64,000 bases of DNA from Catalimonadaceae bacterium JC749 (GCA_021730635.1 JAJNNC010000001.1:186001-250000), one strand, 5' to 3'; numbered from the stretch's first letter, positions 9,001 to 18,036 are shown. A program made the numbers and translations. Notes: generated from the letters alone by a model not told the origin.

Positions 9001-10407
9001 TTCAATCCCGGTGAGTGCCAGGATAGGCAGGTAGACAATCAGGATAATAATTTCGCCAAAAGCCGCCGATTGGCGTATTTTGATAGCCGCTATATTCACT
9101 TCCTCATTCATTTTCGCCGCACTCAGGGTTTGGTTAGGAAATCGACTATACAGGCGGTGAATAATGGCTTCAACAATAATGACTGCTCCATCCACGATCA
9201 ATCCGAAATCGATAGCGCCCAGGCTCATCAGGTTGGCCGATACACCGAAAACCTGCATCATCCCCAAAGCGAACAGCATGGAGAGTGGTATGACAGAGGC
9301 TACAATCAATCCTGCCCTGAGATTACCCAGCAGTAGTACCAATATAAAAATAACAATGAGCCCACCTTCTACCAGGTTTTTGGTAATGGTGACAATGGCC
9401 CGGTCTATGAGTTCCGAACGGTTGAGAAAAGGTTTGATCACAACACCGGCCGGAAGACTTTTCTGGATCTGTGCTACCCGTTGCTGGATCGCTTTGGTAA
9501 CCTGATGTGAGTTTTCCCCTTTCAACATAAGCACCAGGCCACCCACCGCTTCGCCTTCACCGTTCCGCGTGAGTGCCCCATAACGCTGTGCGTAGCCAAA
9601 CTGCACTTCGGCCACATCCTCTACCAGAATGGGCGTTCCCGTTCTGTTTCTGATCAGCACTTTACCCAAATCTTCCAGCGATTGAACCATTCCTTCGCCC
9701 CGTATGAAATAGTAGGTATTGGTTTTAGCAATATAAGATCCTCCTGTATTACGGTTGTTATTTTGTAAGGCGTCATACACATCTGTCAAAGTCAGATGAT
9801 AGGCCCTCAGCTTTTGCGGATCAATGGCTACTTCGTATTGTTTCAGATAACCGCCAAAACTACTCACCTCAGCCACACCCGGCACACCAGCCAATTGGCG
9901 CTTGACAATCCAGTCCTGAAGGGTCCGTAACTGCATCGGTGTGTAGGTAGTGTCTGCTACCGGATCAACGACCAAGGTATACTGATAAACCTCACTCAGG
10001 CCGGTTACCAAAGGAGCCATATGAGGCGTGCCATACTCTTCCGGAATACTTTCCTGGGCTACCTGTATTTGCTCATCCACCAGTTGCCGGGCCAGGTAAG
10101 GGTCTACCTTTTCTTCAAATACTACTGTGATAACGGACAGCCCAAAGCGGGAGATAGAACGTATTTCCACAACATCCGGAATAAAAGACATAGCTACTTC
10201 CAGCGGGTAGGTGATGAACTGTTCTACCTCCTGCGTAGCCAGATCCGGGGCTTGGGTAATGACTTGAATCTGGTTATTGGTAATATCCGGAACGGCATCT
10301 AGCGGAATTTCAGAAAGAGAATAGATGCCCCAGCCGATCAGCCCCAATACCAGCAAGCCTATAATCAGTTTGTTTTTAATAGAAAAATGAATGATGTTAT
10401 CAATCAT
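6064..10407 (-). CDS. Heavy-metal RND efflux pump (CusA/CzcA type) fused to a TolC/CzcC-type outer-membrane channel
   Basis: I place the start at the ATG at 10407 (MIDNIIHFSIKN), which begins the first RND membrane segment, giving 1447 residues; a longer frame to 10461 adds an unlikely leader. Residues 1 to about 1040 are a complete HME-RND pump with two sets of membrane helices and porter domains (for example FGLIVDGAVIIVEA and GVGFIALFGVAVLNGIV in the membrane). Residues after about 1060 are an outer-membrane factor with two repeats of long helices. At the junction, SVLIIGLLSLMASPAKA followed by Q looks like a normal Sec signal peptide with an AxA cleavage site near residues 1057-1059. Such RND-OMF fusions occur in Bacteroidota. 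It forms an operon with the small protein upstream and the adaptor downstream. Confidence 0.93.
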   Translation of the reverse strand: MIDNIIHFSIKNKLIIGLLVLGLIGWGIYSLSEIPLDAVPDITNNQIQVITQAPDLATQEVEQFITYPLEVAMSFIPDVVEIRSISRFGLSVITVVFEEKVDPYLARQLVDEQIQVAQESIPEEYGTPHMAPLVTGLSEVYQYTLVVDPVADTTYTPMQLRTLQDWIVKRQLAGVPGVAEVSSFGGYLKQYEVAIDPQKLRAYHLTLTDVYDALQNNNRNTGGSYIAKTNTYYFIRGEGMVQSLEDLGKVLIRNRTGTPILVEDVAEVQFGYAQRYGALTRNGEGEAVGGLVLMLKGENSHQVTKAIQQRVAQIQKSLPAGVVIKPFLNRSELIDRAIVTITKNLVEGGLIVIFILVLLLGNLRAGLIVASVIPLSMLFALGMMQVFGVSANLMSLGAIDFGLIVDGAVIIVEAIIHRLYSRFPNQTLSAAKMNEEVNIAAIKIRQSAAFGEIIILIVYLPILALTGIEGKMFKPMAQTVSFAILGALILSLTYVPMMSALFLKRTIVVRTTIADRIMNFFHRLYEPVIRFALHAKWLVLSIAVGLLVITVVLFSRLGGEFIPTLEEGDLALHQILPTGTSLDRSVAISTKIQKALLQEFPEIEEIVTKIGTSEIPTDPMPMEVGDIIVVLKDKKEWVSASSREALFEKMEVVMNTIPGVGTEFSQPIQMRFNELMTGVRQDIAVKIYGEDLEVLVQKAQEARALIAQVEGLSGVVVEQISGLPQIQVNYNREEVAQYGVPIQELNQAINTAFSGGYAGVVFEGEKRFDLVMRFQEAFRQDISNVQNMYVSLPQGNQVPMKELADIQLEEAPAQISRDNAKRRIVIGINTRNRDTESVVEDIQQRLEEQLELPVGYYITYGGQFENLLEARQRLSIAVPVALGLIFILLFFTFRSVQQALLIFTAVPLSAIGGVFALWLRDMPFSISAGVGFIALFGVAVLNGIVLIAYFNQLKQEGVTNLRERILKGTQVRLRPVIMTASVASLGFLPMALSTSAGAEVQRPLATVVIGGLITATLLTLVVLPVLYEYLEKTGWPRFGTKASVLIIGLLSLMASPAKAQIAPEDTMTLTLEEVLTIAVENYPTIAQAGLQVERQKALQRSVIDLGNTQLFFQREETNGEDLQGIRSLGIQQNIDFPLTYLRRSQYQKEQTALSEHWQTLTRNDLMAAVASAYNEALYTRTRLQLIRELDSLFQHFEEAALLRYETGETGKLDWIAASAKRQQIRMMLQQAQADQRIALNNLQQWLNMDQPLQVEGDFVKFETSTAFATDAAAMQNNPLLDYYRQNTAVATAALQAQRSERWPQLSVGYSAQTVNGQEGFFLYRVGVNVPLFFWAQQGRIQAAGLQKQVAEQEWKKQQLDWQREYQRWLGEKQKLMASLDYYESQGLPLAEEQMAAATQSYAAGEIGYVAYIQNIEQAMDIRQAYLRSLREYNEAVIAVKQLTGESL

Positions 10408-10489
10408 GATCAAATGTTTAAGTATTCTCAATAAAGTCCCTGCCCTGCAGGCACAAGGCAAGGGGTAGCAAACAAAAAAATGAAATTAC

Positions 10490-10882
10490 TTAAACCTGAG
10501 GGGGCTGAAAGATGGAATGGAAGTATTCAGAATAAAGTGGCTCCTGATAGGGAAATACCTTCTCGGGCAGCATTATAGCTTCGCAAAAATAATGATAGGT
10601 GATAAAAGTAGGAACAAACAGGGTGACAGTATAGCAGCAGGGTTGCCCTTTAAAAGGCAGTTCTTCATCATGATCATCCTGATGATGATGGGCCCCCTTA
10701 TCCTGAGAACCATAATGGAAGGTCAGAAACTCAACAAGGTTATTGTCAACACCATGAGCATGCTCCTGATAATGCTTGAGCAAAGCAGGAATCTTAGGAA
10801 TCTCACAGCACAGGTCCATTGGAGGTAGTAATGCCTGGAAGGAGATCAACAATGCCAACCCGTTGAGCAACAACTTTTTCAT
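10490..10882 (-). CDS. Small secreted Cys/His-rich protein of the metal efflux operon
   Basis: I start at the ATG at 10882 (MKKLLLNGLALLISFQALL), which gives about 130 residues with a clear signal peptide; the frame can be extended six residues upstream. The mature part has two CC pairs (LCCEIP, PCCYT) and a HHHQDDHDEE cluster, suggesting periplasmic metal binding. It does not belong to a family I recognise. It is the first gene of the RND efflux operon, about 80 bp before the pump start, so a role as metal chaperone or sensor for that pump is plausible but inferred. Confidence 0.7.
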   Translation of the reverse strand: MKKLLLNGLALLISFQALLPPMDLCCEIPKIPALLKHYQEHAHGVDNNLVEFLTFHYGSQDKGAHHHQDDHDEELPFKGQPCCYTVTLFVPTFITYHYFCEAIMLPEKVFPYQEPLYSEYFHSIFQPPQV

Positions 10883-11211
10883 GAGAATGCAAAGATACAT
10901 AAAAAATCAATGCCACAGAATGGCATAAACCAGACAATATCATGATCACCATGAAGGGTGTCCATTCATTCATTGCTGCATATTTACTCAAAGTCCAGGT
11001 ACTTGCGCAAACACAGCCCCAGCCGCTCTGAACTACGGGGTAGTAGACTTAAAGGCAGAGGCACTCTGATGAGCCTTTGTTAATCATTTTGTGGTGTAAG
11101 CCCAACCCATGAAACATCTCTGACGAAGGTATCTGTATAGAGTAAGTTTACTAAAAATAATTATTTGCAACTCTGTTGCATTTATGAGTTTAGATATTAA
11201 TTTTGGCAAAT
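10883..11211. other. Divergent intergenic region between metal efflux and TonB/ABC operons
   Basis: These 329 bp separate two divergently transcribed operons and must hold both promoters. No conserved gene is seen; a short frame on the minus strand at 10803-10991 overlaps the small efflux protein and is not credible. The only clear element is the inverted repeat at 11166-11180. No convincing TTTG/TAnnTTTG promoter pair could be placed. Confidence 0.6.
11166..11180. promoter_or_regulatory. 15-bp inverted repeat, candidate operator of the TonB/ABC operon
   Basis: TGCAAC and GTTGCA form a perfect 6-3-6 palindrome 31 bp before the ATG of the 111-residue gene. A site of this size and place is what a dimeric repressor, for instance a Fur/Zur-type metalloregulator, would use to block transcription. 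The regulator is not in the window and the identity is inference. Confidence 0.45.
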
Positions 11212-11538
11212 ATGAAACTGATTGCTCGCTTTCGGATCATACTTGCCTATCTTTTGTTGGTAGCTTTTTCTCTGATAGCACTACCCAGCGCGTTATGGCA
11301 TCATTGTGAGTATCGGGCGATCAACATACAGGAGAGTAATAGTGAACAGGCTTACGTTTCTGTAACACAAGCGTTGTGTTCCATCTGCGCCGTTCAAATA
11401 GCCCCATATCTCTCTCCCACCTACTGGGATACGAAGATTGAGGTTGTGGTATTTCACCTGCAATCCTTACCTCAATATGTCGGTCAGGAATTTACCTTAT
11501 CCACCTCGTTAAGCTTACGTGGACCTCCTCTTGGATAA
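11212..11538 (+). CDS. Small exported protein with HHC and CxxC motifs, unknown function
   Basis: The ATG at 11212 (MKLIARFRIILAYLLLVAFS) gives 108 residues; a TTG three codons earlier is the alternative. The N-terminal 25 residues form a signal peptide or anchor. The mature part carries LWHHCEY and CSICAV, a possible metal- or haem-binding or disulfide pair. I do not recognise the family. It precedes an ABC/TonB operon on the same strand by about 400 bp and follows a perfect palindrome, so it may be the first gene of that regulated unit. Confidence 0.6.
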   Translation: MKLIARFRIILAYLLLVAFSLIALPSALWHHCEYRAINIQESNSEQAYVSVTQALCSICAVQIAPYLSPTYWDTKIEVVVFHLQSLPQYVGQEFTLSTSLSLRGPPLG

Positions 11539-11933
11539 AACTTTACCCTTTTCTACTTCCAAAATTAATCTCAGATGACACTTGAGTGCTGATTGCATAG
11601 TACCAAGCAAAGTGTCTTACGAATTGATGTATTGCGTCGCTTTTTACTATTCCAAAGGCTTGGGATAGGTCTGGCCAGTTGTTTAAAAAGTAGTATAGTC
11701 ATCACCCAATCTGGTAGGGTCACAGGAAAAGTTGCGTCTGGATCTTCATAATCAACTGTTTATTTCACACAGTAGCAGAAGTAAAATCGTAACAAGAACT
11801 TTTCTCTTTCCACGGCTACCCTTGGCAAATATGCTGACTATATGACTGAGATGACGGCCCGAAGCATCAGTAAATCCTTTAGGTCTGACTGAGATTGCCT
11901 CACTCTATTACAAAAGCTAAACTAGTTTTATCT
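11539..11933 (+). other. 395-bp gap before the ABC ATPase, no gene seen
   Basis: I find no conserved frame, tRNA or strong hairpin here. The sequence is broken in all frames. It may hold a 5' leader or promoter for the ATPase operon. A TTG start at 11895 would extend the ATPase by 13 residues, but the family begins at the ATG at 11934. Confidence 0.5.
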
Positions 11934-12629
11934 ATGCTCAAAGCAATAAACTTAAGCAAATCTTACAATGGCACTGCTGCCCTTCGTGATGTCTCTTTCG
12001 AAGTGAAGCGAGGAGAAATATTTTGTCTCCTTGGGCAAAATGGCGCAGGCAAAACCACCACCATTAATCTGTTCCTTGGCTTTGTTGAAGCTACCAATGG
12101 CAAAGCCCTCATCAATGACATTGAGGTAAGACCTAATCATGCCCTCACCCATGAAATGATCGCCTACATACCAGAGGTAGTACAACTGTATGGCAACTTA
12201 ACAGGCATAGAAAATCTGGATTTCTTCAGCCGTCTTGCAGGAATAAAATATGCTCAGCAAGTACTTGGTAAGTTTTTAAGCAAGGCCGGCCTACAAGAAG
12301 AAGCCCATGCTAAGCGCTTGTCAACTTATTCAAAGGGCATGCGCCAGAAGGTGGGTATTGCCATAGCCCTGTCAAAAAATGCCGATGTCATTTTCATGGA
12401 TGAACCTACCTCTGGTCTTGACCCAAAAGCTACTGCCGAGTTCACCAGTATTTGTAAAGCATTAGCCGCTGGCGGTAAGTCTATTTTTATGGCTACACAC
12501 GACATCTTTAATGCCGTCAATGTAGGAACAAGAATCGGCATCATGAAAGAAGGATCATTGGTGCATACCATTCCTACCTGTGAGGTAAATGCCAATCAAT
12601 TACAGCAATTGTATCTGGAAACTATTTAA
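11934..12629 (+). CDS. ABC transporter ATP-binding protein
   Basis: From the ATG at 11934 (MLKAINLSKSYNG) the protein has 231 residues, a normal length for a stand-alone ABC ATPase. Walker A is GQNGAGKT at about 34-41, the signature is LSTYSKGMRQK, and Walker B is VIFMDEPTSGLDP, followed by the switch His in MATHD. It belongs to the ABC-2 export-type class (drug, NatA or gliding-type ATPases). Two bases separate it from the TonB receptor start, and its membrane partners are the two DUF3526 permeases beyond the receptor. Confidence 0.92.
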   Translation: MLKAINLSKSYNGTAALRDVSFEVKRGEIFCLLGQNGAGKTTTINLFLGFVEATNGKALINDIEVRPNHALTHEMIAYIPEVVQLYGNLTGIENLDFFSRLAGIKYAQQVLGKFLSKAGLQEEAHAKRLSTYSKGMRQKVGIAIALSKNADVIFMDEPTSGLDPKATAEFTSICKALAAGGKSIFMATHDIFNAVNVGTRIGIMKEGSLVHTIPTCEVNANQLQQLYLETI

Positions 12630-12631
12630 AC

Positions 12632-15148
12632 ATGCTTACTGAAATGATACAAAAACTACTATTTCTTCTTTTGCCTGTAATGATTTGTCATCCGTCTTTT
12701 TCCCAGATCAGCATGAGGGGTAAGGTCGTTGACGCTCAGCAAAAGGCTATTCCAGGGGCAAGCGTTACCATCCGTAGCGATGGTCAAAATCAGGGCACGA
12801 TCACAGATCAAAATGGTGCTTTCATCATAAACCTTTCTGATACCGGCGTATATGAAGTTGAAGTCAGGTTTCTGGGGTATGAAACTTACCGGAAGTCATA
12901 TGAGCTTCTTCAAGCCCAAACCTACGACTTGGATACCATCGTTCTTACAGAACTCACCCAGGAATTACAGACTGTAGAAGTACTCGGACGTTTACAACGT
13001 GACTACAACAGTGCGTATTCCTTTTCTGCCACCAAGATTGCCATTGAAAACAAGGAGCTTCCGCAATCTATGTCTACTGTTACTAAGGAACTGATAGCAG
13101 ACCGGCAGGCCTTTCAGTTAGCCGATGCAGTAAAGATCGTTAGCGGAGTAGCTCCCTCAAGTTATTACAACCAGTACAATATCCGGGGCATCAGCCAAAA
13201 TGAAGAAGGCCAGTTCCTCAATGGGATGCGTACCCGGCAATATTATTTTCTGCAACCCATCACCTCTCATATTGAAAGGGTAGAGGTGCTGAAAGGCCCG
13301 GCCTCGGTTACTTTTTCCACAGTAGACCCGGGAGGAAGTATCAATATGGTAACCAAAAAACCGCTGGCAGAAGATCGCAAAGAAATCAGTATGAGCGTAG
13401 GCAGTTTTAGTACGATCAGAACCGCCCTGGATTTTACGGGTCCCTTGAATAAGTCTAAAACCCTGCTCTACCGCATCAATGGTGCCCTTCAGGAAGCAAA
13501 GTCTTACCGCGATTTGGTGACCAACGATGCCCTGCTCTTTACGCCCTCTGTTAGCTATATCCCCACAGATAAAACAGCCATCAATGTGGAAATGATGTAT
13601 AGCCATAGTACAGGCACACTGGATCGGGGTCAACCCATTTTTGGGGCTACGGCTGGCATGACAGACTTGAACAGTACACCCATTAGTTTAAACTTAGGCG
13701 CATCCAATGATTTCTTTATCTCCAAAGAGTTCATCATCATGACGAACCTCGCCCATAAGTTTACAGACAACATTAGTTTCAGTACGGCCTATATGAAGCA
13801 AACGTGGACAGAGGATTTACAAGAGCATCGAACCACCAATGCATTTGCCGTAGATATTAATAACCAACCGCTCACAAGCCTGGCCGCCATGCGGTTTATA
13901 CAGAGACAACAGTATTGGAACACGGACAACCTGAACGCATACTTCAATATTGACTTCCCTCTTGGCAAAGTCTCTAACAAACTTTTAGTGGGCTATGACC
14001 TGAGTCGCTGGCACAAAACCAAAGGAGGTGGGCAAAATTCAGCCAGAGGTTTTCTGCTTACCAATGGCACTGTGACCCCAGGTTTTGATGTAACCAATGC
14101 AGATGCTTATCAGACCATCACGACGGATGGCAAGACACTACCAAAACCCAATGTAGCGCATTTTGATCTTAACAATCCGCAGTACACCATCAAGAATGTA
14201 GAAGATTATGTGCTGGACTCCAGAATTGCCATACCCTCTGCGCTAACTTCAACCCATGCGATTTATGTGCAGGAACTGCTAACATTCGGAAAGCTATCTG
14301 CCCTGCTAAGCCTGCGGCAGGAATGGTTTGAAGATATCACTAATTATGAAGCTACGAACGAAGCAGCCTTTACCAACACTGCCTTGATTCCAAGAGTAGG
14401 TCTTACCTATGCGCTAACCAAAGAGGTAAATGTCTATGCTACCTACCTGGAAGGCTATCAACCTCAGTCCAATACAGTGACGCTCATGCCCAGTACAGGA
14501 GTATTCTTCTGGGATCCTAACTCGCCAGCTCGTTTTAAACCACTCATTAGTGATTTGAAAGAGGTAGGGGCTAAAGGTGAGTTTTTCGACAGTAGAGTAA
14601 CCATGAGTGTAGCGCTGTATGAGATCAATCAGAAAAATATTTTGATGAATGCCAACCTTCCTGCTTTTCCGGATTCACTGGTGCAGCGTGGCGCTGACAG
14701 GAGCCGTGGTTTTGAATGGGAACTGGCAGGTTACATTTTACCCAACTGGCAGATCAATGCTTCCTACAGTTACATTGATGCCCGTATCGTAACTGATCAG
14801 GACGAAAGCCTCAATGGAAAACGCAAAGAGAATACTCCCGTTAACAGTGCAAACCTGTGGTCACGTTACGATTTTTCTCGTACTACTTTCCTCAAAGATC
14901 TGGGTATTGGCGTCGGACTACAATACAGTGGCAGCAAAATACCGTGGTTCACACGAGAATTTACAGTCCCTGCCTATACTCTTATGGATATGGCCCTGTA
15001 TTACAATCCGGTCAAAACCAATGTACAATTAGCAGTAAATATCCACAATGTGTTGAATGCGACCTACTGGATCGGTGCTCAAAACTATCTCAGGTTATTT
15101 CCGGGTGCTCCCCGTAACTTCCTGCTTACCGCAACTTATCATTTTTAG
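12632..15148 (+). CDS. TonB-dependent receptor, siderophore-receptor type, with carboxypeptidase-like N-terminal domain
   Basis: This 838-residue protein has a signal peptide (IQKLLFLLLPVMICHPSFSQ), a carboxypeptidase regulatory-like domain at about 28-110 (GKVVDAQQKAIPGASVTI), a plug domain at about 125-250 (LPQSMSTVTKELIADRQA, EVLKGPASVTFS) and a 22-strand barrel ending LTATYHF with a terminal Phe. The plug pattern is that of siderophore receptors of the FhuA/FoxA class. It would import a metal chelate or other bulky ligand with TonB energy. Lying inside an ABC operon, between the ATPase and its permeases, it suggests one dedicated transport system across both membranes. Confidence 0.92.
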   Translation: MLTEMIQKLLFLLLPVMICHPSFSQISMRGKVVDAQQKAIPGASVTIRSDGQNQGTITDQNGAFIINLSDTGVYEVEVRFLGYETYRKSYELLQAQTYDLDTIVLTELTQELQTVEVLGRLQRDYNSAYSFSATKIAIENKELPQSMSTVTKELIADRQAFQLADAVKIVSGVAPSSYYNQYNIRGISQNEEGQFLNGMRTRQYYFLQPITSHIERVEVLKGPASVTFSTVDPGGSINMVTKKPLAEDRKEISMSVGSFSTIRTALDFTGPLNKSKTLLYRINGALQEAKSYRDLVTNDALLFTPSVSYIPTDKTAINVEMMYSHSTGTLDRGQPIFGATAGMTDLNSTPISLNLGASNDFFISKEFIIMTNLAHKFTDNISFSTAYMKQTWTEDLQEHRTTNAFAVDINNQPLTSLAAMRFIQRQQYWNTDNLNAYFNIDFPLGKVSNKLLVGYDLSRWHKTKGGGQNSARGFLLTNGTVTPGFDVTNADAYQTITTDGKTLPKPNVAHFDLNNPQYTIKNVEDYVLDSRIAIPSALTSTHAIYVQELLTFGKLSALLSLRQEWFEDITNYEATNEAAFTNTALIPRVGLTYALTKEVNVYATYLEGYQPQSNTVTLMPSTGVFFWDPNSPARFKPLISDLKEVGAKGEFFDSRVTMSVALYEINQKNILMNANLPAFPDSLVQRGADRSRGFEWELAGYILPNWQINASYSYIDARIVTDQDESLNGKRKENTPVNSANLWSRYDFSRTTFLKDLGIGVGLQYSGSKIPWFTREFTVPAYTLMDMALYYNPVKTNVQLAVNIHNVLNATYWIGAQNYLRLFPGAPRNFLLTATYHF

Positions 15149-15153
15149 GACTT

Positions 15154-16602
15154 ATGCAAAAAGATTTAGTATTACTCATCGCAAAACAGTTCTGGTCAAG
15201 TACCTTCAAATTAAAGGCAATGTATCCAATCCTATGCATTGTAGTGCTGATACTGGCGTACGCTGCATATAGTGGCTGGAAAAATTACACTACCCACAAT
15301 CACATTCGAAACCACTATCAACAGGTAGTAAGACAGAGCTGGGAGAGCAATCCTGATAAACACCCGCACCGGATGGCACACTATGGTTCGTTTGCTTTCA
15401 GGCTGAAACACGCCCTCAGCATGTTCGACTTTGGGCTGGAAAGTTTTACCGGTAATGCCGCATTTTTGGAAGCTCACAAGCAGAATACGGTTAATTTTTC
15501 AGAAGCCAGCTTCTCGACCGGCTTGCTAAGATTTGGTGAGATAAGCCTGGCCATGTTGCTTCAGATCATCCTTCCTTTGATCATTTTCTTCCTGGGTTTT
15601 GCTTCAGTGGCTACAGAAAGAGAAAACGGAACCCTGAAAATTGTCCTCATCCAGGGTGCTGGCTGGAAGGAGATACTGTTTGGCAAGTCTCTGGGCTTGA
15701 TGGGGCTGGCTCTTTTGTTTTTCATTCCTGTAGCACTGGCAACGATGCTTTTGTTATTCATCATTGAAGACAAGGCTTTGACGATGGATGTATGGTTGCG
15801 ATATGCGGCAATCGTCATTAGTTACCTATTATTTTTTCAGATACTCTGCATCGTCACTGTATTGGTTTCTGCCATCAGCCAATCAGCCAAAGATGCCCTG
15901 ATCAAACTACTGGGGGTGTGGTTATTCTTTATCGTCTTGCTGCCCCGGACCACCCAGGCCCTGGGAAGTTACTGCTATGCTTCACCTTCTAAAATCGAGT
16001 TTGAATCTTTGATCGAAGAAGCGCTGATCAAAGCTGGGGATAGCCACAATCCTGATGATCCGCATTTCAGCGCCTTAAAAGATTCGCTCTTGCTGGCCCA
16101 TCAGGTGAGTTCAGTAGAACAGTTACCCTTCAACTATAGTGGTTTTGTGATGCGGGAAGGAGAAAGAATCAGCACCCATATTTATAATGATCACCTGCAT
16201 GCCTTGCTACAAACTTATGAAAAGCAGAATAGCTTCACCCGGCTTACTGCCTTGATCAACCCGTATGTAGCTGTCAAAAATATCTCTATGGCCCTCTCCG
16301 GGACCGATTTTGAATCCTACACTGCTTTTCAAAAGCAGGCGGAAGCGTATCGGTATCAGCTGGCACAAGAGATGAATGAACTACAGATGGAACTGATCAG
16401 CAATAAGAAACTGGGTCCGGATGACGAGCCATACACCATCAGCCGGGAATACTGGAAGAAATTCCCTGATTTTAAATATCAGTTTATCTCCATCAGCGCT
16501 GCGCTTCGCAGTGAATTGTGGTCAATCATAGCCCTGGTAGTGTGGAGTATAGCTTCTTTTGGGTTCATCCTCTATCTGTCAAAAAAAGCCAAAGCAATTT
16601 AG
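15154..16602 (+). CDS. ABC-2 type permease, DUF3526 family (first of pair)
   Basis: This 482-residue membrane protein has an N-terminal helix (YPILCIVVLILAYAAYSGW), a large periplasmic part, and a block of helices at about 130-270 including VATERENGTLKIVLIQGAGWKEILFGKSLGL, the cytoplasmic coupling segment of ABC-2/DUF3526 permeases. A second large extracytoplasmic loop at about 280-440 precedes the last helix. It starts five bases after the receptor stop and ends three bases before the next permease, so the genes are in one operon. With its paralog it should form a heterodimer driven by the ATPase at 11934-12629. Confidence 0.88.
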   Translation: MQKDLVLLIAKQFWSSTFKLKAMYPILCIVVLILAYAAYSGWKNYTTHNHIRNHYQQVVRQSWESNPDKHPHRMAHYGSFAFRLKHALSMFDFGLESFTGNAAFLEAHKQNTVNFSEASFSTGLLRFGEISLAMLLQIILPLIIFFLGFASVATERENGTLKIVLIQGAGWKEILFGKSLGLMGLALLFFIPVALATMLLLFIIEDKALTMDVWLRYAAIVISYLLFFQILCIVTVLVSAISQSAKDALIKLLGVWLFFIVLLPRTTQALGSYCYASPSKIEFESLIEEALIKAGDSHNPDDPHFSALKDSLLLAHQVSSVEQLPFNYSGFVMREGERISTHIYNDHLHALLQTYEKQNSFTRLTALINPYVAVKNISMALSGTDFESYTAFQKQAEAYRYQLAQEMNELQMELISNKKLGPDDEPYTISREYWKKFPDFKYQFISISAALRSELWSIIALVVWSIASFGFILYLSKKAKAI

Positions 16603-16604
16603 TA

Positions 16605-17954
16605 ATGTATTCACTCATCGTAAAACAATTCATTCGCTCAAAAACAGTGGTGCTTACCACTATACTGATCCTTGCCCTGGGTATGATCAGTATTCTTATT
16701 GGAGAACAGTTTTTAGCAAAGCAGGAAAAAGCCATTGCTGAAGTCACCCGGCATCAACAAGAACACATAACGCGGAACGTACACTGGCATCATGATGAAA
16801 TAGGGTTATTGCTCTATTACCTGCGTTTTGCTCTCATCAACAAACCCGATAAACTGGCCGCTTTGTCTATCGGACAGCGGGATGTGAATGCCAGCATACA
16901 AAGTGTGACCATCCGAAACCTGGAAGGACAGCGATATGATACGGATCTGAGTAACCCTTCGAACCTGCAATCGGGTAATCTGGACTTAGGCTTTGTGATC
17001 ATTTATCTGTTTCCTTTACTGATCATTGCCTTTACGTATGACTTGCTTTCCGAAGAAAAGGAAACGGGAACTTGGCGGTTGGTGGCTGTCCAATCCAAAT
17101 CCATCCTTCGTTACCTATTGTACAAGTTATCCGTTCGGGCATTCCTGCTGTATGCAGTATTGTTTATGTTATTCGTCATCGCCATCCTGAAGTTATCGCT
17201 TCCGCTTAACGAAACTCTAGTGGCCTTTTTCGTACTCAGTGTACTGTATCTAGCCTTCTGGTTTGCCTTATGCTTCTGGATAGTATCCTGGCAATGGCAC
17301 TCGAGCTTCAATGTACTTACCCTGCTCTCACTGTGGGTCGTGCTCGCCATTCTGTTACCTGCTTCCGTCAATAACTTTCTGGCGAATCAATATCCAGTTC
17401 CCGAAGCTTTAAGCACCATGGTAAAACAGCGGGATGGCTATCACGAAAAATGGGACATGGAGAAAGAAGTAACCATGGATAAGTTCTTCGCTCACTATCC
17501 TCAATATAAAAATTATCGTTGGGCTGGTGATGGCTTTAATTGGCTATGGTACTATGCTATGCAACAGATGGGCGATGATGAGTCTCGTGAGCAAAGTGAA
17601 GCCATGCGTGAAAAGATCCTGCAGCGTGAACAGGCAAGCCGTGCTGTGGCACTGGCTATTCCTACCATGCATGCTCAGCTTCTGTTTAACGACATTGCCC
17701 GGAGCAGTTTGGGCAACCACATGGAATTTCTTGACCAAACGTACGAATTTCATGAAAGGATGCGACTGTATTTCTACCCTAAAATATTTGAGAATGCATC
17801 GGCTGCAGAGGAAGACTGGACGCAGTTCAAGCCAGAGTATTTTACAGGAAAGAATGAGGTACACTGGGCTGGAATGGTTATTCCTCTTCTCTTCATTACC
17901 ACTGTCATCTCAGTACTCTCAGCATACAATGTAAGAAGGCTCAAGGCAATGTAA
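16605..17954 (+). CDS. ABC-2 type permease, DUF3526 family (second of pair)
   Basis: The start is the ATG at 16605 (MYSLIVKQFIRSKTVVL), two bases after the previous stop; a longer frame runs into the previous gene and is not used. The protein has 449 residues with an N-terminal helix, a periplasmic loop, a membrane block containing LLSEEKETGTWRLVAVQSKS (coupling segment) and a final helix. It is a divergent paralog of the permease before it. Gene order ATPase, receptor, permease, permease indicates that both permease subunits serve the same substrate as the TonB receptor. Confidence 0.88.
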   Translation: MYSLIVKQFIRSKTVVLTTILILALGMISILIGEQFLAKQEKAIAEVTRHQQEHITRNVHWHHDEIGLLLYYLRFALINKPDKLAALSIGQRDVNASIQSVTIRNLEGQRYDTDLSNPSNLQSGNLDLGFVIIYLFPLLIIAFTYDLLSEEKETGTWRLVAVQSKSILRYLLYKLSVRAFLLYAVLFMLFVIAILKLSLPLNETLVAFFVLSVLYLAFWFALCFWIVSWQWHSSFNVLTLLSLWVVLAILLPASVNNFLANQYPVPEALSTMVKQRDGYHEKWDMEKEVTMDKFFAHYPQYKNYRWAGDGFNWLWYYAMQQMGDDESREQSEAMREKILQREQASRAVALAIPTMHAQLLFNDIARSSLGNHMEFLDQTYEFHERMRLYFYPKIFENASAAEEDWTQFKPEYFTGKNEVHWAGMVIPLLFITTVISVLSAYNVRRLKAM

Positions 17955-18036
17955 ACGATCTCACTTAGAGTAGCTGAACAATAGGCCCTACAGACTTGAC
18001 AAAAGGATATACGATATACATAGAAATATAAAAGCA

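Noticed and set aside
10803-10991. 62-residue minus-strand frame upstream of the small efflux protein
   Set aside because: Overlaps the signal peptide region of a better gene in another frame and has no motif.
13157-13633. 158-residue minus-strand frame inside the TonB receptor gene
   Set aside because: Antisense shadow; the receptor frame is unbroken and has all family motifs.
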